Origin: an uncultured bacterium
GTDB lineage: Bacteria; Bacteroidota; Bacteroidia; Chitinophagales; CAIOSU01
Length of the DNA: 11,696 nucleotides
Reading direction: 5' to 3'
Assembly (NCBI GenBank): GCA_903861055.1
Contig: CAIOSU010000091.1
Span: forward strand, 1-11,696
The notes beneath the pieces were generated by a model. The model saw only the letters and a program-made list of their open reading frames with translations, was not told the origin of the DNA and ran no database searches. Below, one piece after another: positions 6,906-11,696 of this stretch. The first letter of the stretch is position 1, and each line of letters begins with the position of its first letter. The translations under genes were made by a program, and so were the position numbers.

Positions 6906-6934
6906 AAGAGCCCGGATTAGCCACCGGGCTCTTT
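6906..6934 (+). terminator. Terminator between convergent genes
   Basis: A perfect 10-bp stem (AAGAGCCCGG, 6906-6915; CCGGGCTCTT, 6924-6933) encloses an 8-base loop and is followed by a short T-run and ATTT. It ends the plus-strand PspC/DUF2807 transcript. The stem also lies just past the stop of the minus-strand DUF3089 gene and may serve both, although the minus side lacks a T-tract. Confidence 0.85.
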
Positions 6935-6953
6935 TCATTTGAAACAATTCCGT

Positions 6954-7958
6954 CTAATTTGTGCTCTTGGCCGAGTTAGTTTGATAGGCATTTACCCGCA
7001 GCTTTACATTGGCTCTTATGTCGTGCCAAAAAAGGTTATAGTCTAACAAATGAAGTACGTTGGTTTGCTTAAACAACGGAACCTTAGTATCTACCCAAAG
7101 CATATTATTGCGCATGTAAGCGCTTGTTGCGAAAAGCTTTTTACGGTTTAGGTTAAACAAAAAAGCTCCTTTACCTTGTACTTCGGCAGTATCTATGTTC
7201 CAAGTAATAGGGTTTACAATTACCTTCCCTACTAAAAAGTCATTTGCCGTATCGGGATAATAAAAATTCTCATCGAAGCTGCTCCAAGTAACATAACAGC
7301 CGGTTTCGGAAGCATTTTTGCAAGGTGTTAGCACTTCATATTGGTCAGGATAAATGGCATAACCTACAATGTAAGCGCAAACTAATTGTTGTTTTTTGGC
7401 TGGAGTGTCAAAATACTCCTTAAGCAATCTGCGAGCATGGTAAGTGCCTTGGCTATGCGAAGCAATAATGATAGGCCGGCCTTGGTTGTAATGCTCCATG
7501 TAATACTCAAAAGCCATTTTCACATCTTCGTAAGCAAAGGCAAGTGCCTTGGGTCCATTTGCCGAGTCGCTAAAGCTTTCAATGCATCCTTGGCGATAAC
7601 GCGGTGCATAAACCCTTCCCATTTCGTTAAACACTGTAGCTTGAAACTTTACTGGTAACTTATCAATCCGTCTGTTCAGTTTGTTGTTATTCAAATCGGC
7701 ATTCCAGGTATCACCAAATTTATAGATAGTAGGATAGATGTAGAACACATCAACAGTCTTTTGCGAATCGCTTACCCAGGTTTCATAATTGGGTATCTCA
7801 TCGGTTGCATCACCCCTAAAAGGCAGTCCAGACCAGTTTGCCTCATTGCTATAATCAGGCATGGACGGTTGGTCTTCGGCTTTAAAGGCTGGCAATGTTT
7901 GCGAACACCCCAGCACAGCCAACAAGCACAAAAACAGCAAATAATGAATAGGTTTCAT
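6954..7958 (-). CDS. DUF3089 family lipoprotein (alpha/beta-hydrolase type)
   Basis: The 334-residue protein begins with a lipoprotein signal (hydrophobic 5-16, lipobox V-L-G-C with Cys18 as the lipidated residue). It matches DUF3089, a family with an alpha/beta-hydrolase fold. The early DVFYIYPTIY strand (70-79) and the nucleophile elbow ASHSQGTYHARRLL (166-179, Ser169) fit the family, as does the late VLHLLDYNLFW stretch (301-311), which supplies candidate acid/base residues such as H303 and D306. The elbow reads S-H-S-Q-G, with Ser in place of the first Gly of the usual G-x-S-x-G. An esterase or lipase-like activity at the envelope is likely, but the substrate is unknown. The aldehyde dehydrogenase gene lies 74 bases upstream on the same strand with no obvious hairpin between them, so co-transcription is possible. 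Confidence 0.87.
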   Translation of the reverse strand: MKPIHYLLFLCLLAVLGCSQTLPAFKAEDQPSMPDYSNEANWSGLPFRGDATDEIPNYETWVSDSQKTVDVFYIYPTIYKFGDTWNADLNNNKLNRRIDKLPVKFQATVFNEMGRVYAPRYRQGCIESFSDSANGPKALAFAYEDVKMAFEYYMEHYNQGRPIIIASHSQGTYHARRLLKEYFDTPAKKQQLVCAYIVGYAIYPDQYEVLTPCKNASETGCYVTWSSFDENFYYPDTANDFLVGKVIVNPITWNIDTAEVQGKGAFLFNLNRKKLFATSAYMRNNMLWVDTKVPLFKQTNVLHLLDYNLFWHDIRANVKLRVNAYQTNSAKSTN

Positions 7959-8032
7959 GATAAGGTATTGAAAATTTAGAACTTTGTAACAAGCAACAAG
8001 CTATCTAACAAAAGGTTTGGCATCGCCACAGC

Positions 8033-9469
8033 CTATAATTTTATGCATACATTTTTGGCTTCGGTAAAAAACTTCAGCGCCTCCCAGCCTCCTTCTCGAC
8101 CTACCCCACTTTGCTTTACCCCGCCAAACGGTGTGCGTAGGTCGCGCACCAGCCAGCAGTTTACCCATACAATACCACTATCCAGCTTTTCGGCCATTTG
8201 GTGCGCACGGGTAAGGTTTTGTGTCCAGAGCGTAGCGGCAAGGCCATAAGGCGTTCCGTTAGCTATGTCCAGTGCCTCTTCAACGGTATCGAAAGCGATA
8301 ATGGTAACCACTGGGCCAAATATCTCTTCTTGGTTGAGGTTGCAGTCGGCGCCCAGCCCATCAATAACCGTAGGCTCCAGAAAGTAGCCATTGGCACACC
8401 GGCCAGGCACTTGCACCCTATTGCCACCTGTAAGTATTTGTGCGCCTTGCTGTCGTGCCGACTCAATATAACCCAAAATCTTGTTCATGTGGGGCTCGCT
8501 TACCACGGCACCAATGTTTACATCCTCACTTGGGTCGCCAATACGGAGTTGCTTCACGCGGGCCACAAAATCAGTTTTAAATCGCTCATAAACGCTGCGC
8601 TCAACAATAATCCTTGAACCACAAAGGCAAATCTGCCCTTGGTTGGCAAACGATGAACGAATAGTAGTATTCAGCATATCCTCCCAATCGCAATCGGCAA
8701 AGATGATATTGGGATTTTTGCCGCCCAGCTCCAACGATAGCTTTTTGAACATGGGTGCAGCAGTTGCAGCAATAACTTTACCTGTTGCGGTGCCTCCCGT
8801 AAATGAGATGGCCTTCACTTTTGGGTGCTCTGTAAGCGCCTGCCCAATCTGCCCGCCGCGGCCGTGCACAATGTTGAGTACCCCAGCAGGCAAGCCTGCC
8901 TCAATACATAGCTGTGAAAACAAGAATGCTGTAAGCGGTGTAATCTCCGATGGTTTAGCAATAACGGTATTGCCGGCAGCCAATGCAGGGGCTATCTTCC
9001 AGGTAAAAAGGTATAGGGGCAAATTCCATGGCGAAATGCAACCCACCACACCTATTGGTTGGCGTAAGGTATAATTTAGCGAGTGCCCCTGGTTGTAATG
9101 CGTTTCGGTGTTTTGGTGCAATATGGCAGTGGCAAAAAAACTTATGTTGGCCGCAGCGCGGGGTATATCCATTACCCTTGCCAAGCCCACTGGCTTGCCA
9201 TTGTCTTGGCTTTCGGCTTGTGCAAGAAGTTCTAGGTTCTCCTCAATCAAATGGGCAATGCGCAACATAATACGGCTGCGCTCGGCTGCCTCGGTAGCAG
9301 CCCAAGCTGGATAAGCGGCGCTGGCGGCTTCCATGGCCGCTTGCAAATCTTCGGCTGTGCTGTCGGGTATTTGGCTATATACTAGCCCTGTAGCAGGTTC
9401 AATATTATTGAGCCACTTTCCGCTTAAGGGCTCATTCAACTGGCCGTTAATGTAGTTTAGCAATTTCAT
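8033..9469 (-). CDS. Aldehyde dehydrogenase, 2-aminomuconate/2-hydroxymuconate semialdehyde type
   Basis: This NAD-dependent aldehyde dehydrogenase has 478 residues when started at the ATG at 9469. Key residues are present: N149 (SPWNLP, oxyanion hole), K172 (AKPSE), E247 (LELGGKNP, general base), nucleophile C281 (NQGQICLCG) and E382 (EEIFGP, NAD ribose). The NQGQICLC stretch, R104 in DIPRAAANISFF and the VRDLRTPFGGVKQSG segment (441-455) match the branch acting on 2-aminomuconate or 2-hydroxymuconate semialdehyde, where arginines hold the carboxylate. This suggests the lower kynurenine pathway of tryptophan breakdown or meta-cleavage of aromatics, although no other gene of either pathway is in the window. 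The frame is open up to 9526, but that start lies inside the terminator hairpin of the previous gene. An ATG at 9490 is also possible. Starting at 9469 gives the normal family N-terminus. Confidence 0.9.
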   Translation of the reverse strand: MKLLNYINGQLNEPLSGKWLNNIEPATGLVYSQIPDSTAEDLQAAMEAASAAYPAWAATEAAERSRIMLRIAHLIEENLELLAQAESQDNGKPVGLARVMDIPRAAANISFFATAILHQNTETHYNQGHSLNYTLRQPIGVVGCISPWNLPLYLFTWKIAPALAAGNTVIAKPSEITPLTAFLFSQLCIEAGLPAGVLNIVHGRGGQIGQALTEHPKVKAISFTGGTATGKVIAATAAPMFKKLSLELGGKNPNIIFADCDWEDMLNTTIRSSFANQGQICLCGSRIIVERSVYERFKTDFVARVKQLRIGDPSEDVNIGAVVSEPHMNKILGYIESARQQGAQILTGGNRVQVPGRCANGYFLEPTVIDGLGADCNLNQEEIFGPVVTIIAFDTVEEALDIANGTPYGLAATLWTQNLTRAHQMAEKLDSGIVWVNCWLVRDLRTPFGGVKQSGVGREGGWEALKFFTEAKNVCIKL

Positions 9470-9512
9470 AGGTAATGCAATATCGGCCATTCCTCGCAGA
9501 ACCCAAAACAGG

Positions 9513-9542
9513 AAAGGAGCACCCAATCAAGAGTGCTCCTTT
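9513..9542 (-). terminator. Terminator of the PD40 gene
   Basis: A perfect 10-bp inverted repeat (AAAGGAGCAC, 9513-9522; GTGCTCCTTT, 9533-9542) has a 10-base loop. It lies about 30 bases past the PD40 stop on the minus strand and is followed there by a T-rich CCTGTTTTGG. It separates that gene from the aldehyde dehydrogenase, whose real start must therefore lie downstream of it. Confidence 0.8.
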
Positions 9543-9573
9543 GTTGTCCTAACAAATAACTAACCATCTATCT

Positions 9574-10503
9574 TTATTTCTCGTGCCCAGGTGTAGTCAA
9601 CACTGGTTTCGAATCGTTGCTCTTATTGTTGAATTTCAAAATTTGTGTGTTACGGAAACCAACTGAGTTGTATACGAACATTTCGCTGGCATCATCGGTG
9701 AGGGTTATGCCGCTTAGGTAGCCGCTGTTGCTGGTGTTTGCAATCTCAACAGGTAGGGTAAATTTATCAGCAGTGCTTTTGCGGGCTGAGTAATAGATTA
9801 CTTCGCCCGATAAAACAAACAATTCCTTTTCATCGCTGCTCAAGTGGCAACTCATGTTGTTGTTCGATTTTGGCAATTTAATACCCAATTCAGTTGGTTT
9901 GCCGAAACCTTCGGCACCGGTGCGCTCTGTTACATAAAAGGTAATATTGCTGCCCTGTTGTTTGGTAAAATACAAGCGGTTTCCATCGGCCGACAACCAA
10001 GGGTAGCTATCGCTGATATTAGGGTCGTTGGCAGCCTCAATTGCTTGAATGGCCGTAAACTCGCCGGTGGCGCCTTTAGTGGCTACGTATAGGTCGTTAC
10101 CGTTTTGCATGCCATTAGCACTGTGCACAAACACCATGGTTTGTTCGTCATTGCTAACTGAAGGCATAATGATATCATATTTGCCATCATTTATTGCTCC
10201 TGCCAAACGCTCAGGTTTGCCAAAATCGGCACCTGCTTTGGTACGGCTCATTTTGTATAGTTGCTTTTTACCTTGGTGGTTTTGGCCAGTAAGGTACATG
10301 CTCTTTCCATCTTTGCTTAGCTGACCAACCAGTGGCATCATTTCGGCACCAACTTCTATTTGGTTCGAAAACTGAAACTCAAAAGAACGCACTGTCGAAA
10401 CTGGTGTTTCAGGTGCATTAATCCGCAGGTTGCTAACGGTGGCACTTCCCATAAAGAACATTCCAAGAAGGGCAAATCCAGCTAACTTATTTGTACGTTT
10501 CAT
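9574..10503 (-). CDS. Exported PD40/TolB-type beta-propeller protein
   Basis: The 309-residue protein has an N-terminal signal (MKRTNKLAGFALLGMFFMGSA, about 1-21; residues given for location only) and a series of PD40 (WD40-like) repeats. The repeat cores are LSKDGKSMYLTG (62-73), VSNDEQTMVFVHS (116-128), LSADGNRLYFTKQ (170-182), LSSDEKELFVLSG (221-233) and LTDDASEMFVYNS (268-280). They point to a five- or six-bladed propeller in the periplasm or at the outer membrane. In Bacteroidota such propellers often come with an OmpA or TPR domain, and none is present here, so this is a stand-alone propeller. Propellers usually bind proteins, and no catalytic site is visible. It has its own terminator and begins in a 282-base divergent spacer. 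The partner and role are unknown. Confidence 0.85.
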   Translation of the reverse strand: MKRTNKLAGFALLGMFFMGSATVSNLRINAPETPVSTVRSFEFQFSNQIEVGAEMMPLVGQLSKDGKSMYLTGQNHQGKKQLYKMSRTKAGADFGKPERLAGAINDGKYDIIMPSVSNDEQTMVFVHSANGMQNGNDLYVATKGATGEFTAIQAIEAANDPNISDSYPWLSADGNRLYFTKQQGSNITFYVTERTGAEGFGKPTELGIKLPKSNNNMSCHLSSDEKELFVLSGEVIYYSARKSTADKFTLPVEIANTSNSGYLSGITLTDDASEMFVYNSVGFRNTQILKFNNKSNDSKPVLTTPGHEK

Positions 10504-10785
10504 GATAGATAGTTTGTTTCGGGTAATAGAAAGTTTAACTTCTTACCTGTTTTTACGATGGATAGCTTTAAAGGTTACGCGGGAAGTCAAAATATGTGCA
10601 GATTGGATGTAAACCCCTGATTTACAGAATGTAAAAGTGGCCAAGGCACCGATAGTTAGTATATACGCAAGTAAAATCATGATTTAGATTTACGCTTTTA
10701 TACGCATATCGCTCAACAAGGTTTTCTAATATCATTGCTTTTTGAAAAAAAATCACAGACCGCCGATTATTCGTAATTTTAAAGC
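10504..10785. other. Divergent spacer between the PD40 gene and pcrB
   Basis: This 282-base spacer must hold promoters for both neighbours, but no perfect TAnnTTTG box is present. Partial matches on the plus strand are TATCATTG (10730-10737) and TAATTTTA (10774-10781). The second would put the pcrB start of transcription almost at its GTG codon. The hexamer TGTAAA appears at 10608 and 10630, with its complement TTTACA at 10621, a cluster that might bind a regulator. No reading frame here looks like a gene. Confidence 0.45.
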
Positions 10786-11541
10786 GTGAAATCAAATTTA
10801 TACAACACCCTAATAAATGCTAAAGCCAATGGTCAAAAGCTACTGGCAGTATTGGTTGACCCTGACAAGGGAAACACCGATACTTGGACAACCCTTGCGC
10901 TATTGGCAAGCGTCAACCAAGTCGATTTATTTTTGGTGGGCGGTAGTTTATTGGTACACCAACAGTTGGATGCTTGCATAAATACCTTGAAACAGCATAG
11001 CAACATACCGGTTATCCTATTCCCAGGCAGCCCAGCGCAGATTACCCCGCTTGCCGATGGCATTTTATTGTTATCGCTTATTTCTGGCCGCAATGCCGAT
11101 TTGCTTATTGGCCAACAGGTACAGGCCGCTGCGGCATTAAAACAAAGTGGCTTGGAACTATTGCCTACCGGATATGTTTTGATTGATGGTGGTGCCCCTA
11201 CTACCGTTTCGTACATAAGCAACACCTTACCCATACCGGCCAACAAACCCGAAATAGCCGCTTTAACAGCGCTAGCTGGCGAACAATTGGGGCTGAAGCT
11301 ATTATACCTTGAAGCTGGTAGCGGCGCCAAGCAGCCCGTAAGTTTAAAATCCATAGCAGCCGTAAGCCACCAAATAACAGTACCTTTAATAGTAGGCGGT
11401 GGCATACGCAGTGGCAAAGCCGCCTACGAGGCTTGCAAAGCCGGAGCCGATGTTATAGTAATTGGTACCGCCTTTGAAGAAGAACCCAACCTGCTGCCAG
11501 AAATAGCCGGAGCCTTAAAAGCAGGATACAAAACAACCTAA
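10786..11541 (+). CDS. pcrB: Geranylgeranylglyceryl phosphate synthase family (PcrB/GGGPS)
   Basis: The 251-residue TIM-barrel enzyme joins a polyprenyl diphosphate to sn-glycerol-1-phosphate through an ether bond, the first committed step of archaeal-type lipids. Motifs run in the expected order: LVDPDK (23-28, metal/diphosphate), VGGSLL (51-56), ILFPGSP (77-83), SLISGRN (97-103), YLEAGSGA (174-181), and the phosphate-binding VGGGIRSG (203-210) and AGADVIVIGTAFEE (219-232). Bacteroidota members of the family are reported to use geranylgeranyl diphosphate, but what the cell does with the product is unclear. The start is a GTG at 10786, chosen because it gives the normal N-terminus before K-x-L-A-V-L-V-D-P-D. 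The TAA shares its last base with the rsgA ATG, so the two genes are translationally coupled. Chain-length preference cannot be read safely from sequence here. Confidence 0.92.
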   Translation: MKSNLYNTLINAKANGQKLLAVLVDPDKGNTDTWTTLALLASVNQVDLFLVGGSLLVHQQLDACINTLKQHSNIPVILFPGSPAQITPLADGILLLSLISGRNADLLIGQQVQAAAALKQSGLELLPTGYVLIDGGAPTTVSYISNTLPIPANKPEIAALTALAGEQLGLKLLYLEAGSGAKQPVSLKSIAAVSHQITVPLIVGGGIRSGKAAYEACKAGADVIVIGTAFEEEPNLLPEIAGALKAGYKTT

Positions 11542-11696
11542 TGGCGAGCGAAGGAAAAGTGTTGCGCTCCACTGGGAGCTGGTATATAGTAAGGCTAGAG
11601 GATGGCAGGCAGATAAACGCACGCCTAAAAGGCAAGTTCCGTTTGGAGGATACTGGCCAAACCAACCCTATCGCCGTTGGCGATAACGTGACCATC
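11541..11696 (+). CDS. rsgA: Ribosome small subunit-dependent GTPase A, N-terminal part (incomplete)
   Basis: Fifty-two codons are visible before the window ends. They form the start of the OB-fold domain of RsgA (YjeQ), a circularly permuted GTPase that helps mature the 30S ribosomal subunit. The signature is GKVLRSTGSWYIVR (5-18), RLKGKFR (29-35) and NPIAVGDNVTI (42-52). The GTPase and zinc-binding domains would lie beyond the window. The ATG overlaps the pcrB stop by one base (TAATG). Confidence 0.9.
   Translation, partial: MASEGKVLRSTGSWYIVRLEDGRQINARLKGKFRLEDTGQTNPIAVGDNVTI

Noticed and set aside
8198..9074. Open frames of about 140 codons antisense to the aldehyde dehydrogenase
   Set aside because: They lie wholly opposite a clear, complete gene, and their composition is that of a shadow frame.
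9470..9526. N-terminal extension of the aldehyde dehydrogenase to 9526
   Set aside because: The extra codons run through the terminator hairpin of the upstream gene, and the family N-terminus begins at the ATG at 9469.
10833..11417. 194-codon open frame antisense to pcrB
   Set aside because: Its sequence has no recognisable family and mirrors the reading frame of pcrB, whose motifs are all intact.
1..11696. CRISPR arrays, insertion sequences or a defence island
   Set aside because: No regularly spaced repeats, transposase or known defence domain is visible on either strand.

Overview
The window is an ordinary-looking chromosomal segment from a member of the Bacteroidota, probably the Chitinophagia/Cytophagia/Sphingobacteriia side because the coding DNA is moderately GC-rich and not strongly AT-rich. 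The evidence is a short 289-residue primary sigma factor with the N-terminus typical of that phylum, a DUF3078 protein, a PadR/PspC-DUF2807 gene pair, a geranylgeranylglyceryl-phosphate-synthase-type PcrB, and several Bacteroidota-type promoters (TAnnTTTG -7 boxes) with little sign of Shine-Dalgarno sequences.

Layout. Bases 1-82 carry what may be the last codons of an upstream gene and a strong terminator. Bases 83-568 are a long gene-free stretch ending in a good promoter for rpoD (569-1438, +). Next comes a GNRA-capped terminator, then xerD (1521-2441, -), a long hairpin, and a DUF3078 outer-membrane-type protein (2597-3553, -). A divergent promoter region (3554-3821) carries a perfect TATCTTTG -7 box on each strand. 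Three genes follow on the plus strand: a small exported TonB-C-like protein (3822-4169), a PadR regulator (4236-4586), and a 749-residue PspC/DUF2807 membrane protein whose start overlaps the end of padR (4579-6828). This cluster ends at a hairpin terminator.

The minus-strand block that follows holds a DUF3089 lipoprotein (6954-7958), an aldehyde dehydrogenase of the 2-aminomuconate/2-hydroxymuconate semialdehyde type (8033-9469), and an exported PD40 beta-propeller protein (9574-10503) with its own terminator. A 282-base divergent spacer leads to pcrB (GTG start, 10786-11541, +), whose stop codon overlaps the start of rsgA (11541 to the window end, incomplete).

The genes fall into four loose themes: core information processing (rpoD, xerD, rsgA), the cell envelope (DUF3078, TonB-like, PadR/PspC-DUF2807, DUF3089 lipoprotein, PD40 protein), aromatic catabolism (the aldehyde dehydrogenase) and ether-lipid-type biosynthesis (pcrB). 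I see no mobile element, CRISPR array, tRNA, rRNA or defence system, and no clearly undescribed system. The parts most worth a second look are the PadR/PspC-DUF2807 module with its control region, the archaeal-type lipid gene coupled to rsgA, and a few small regulatory structures.
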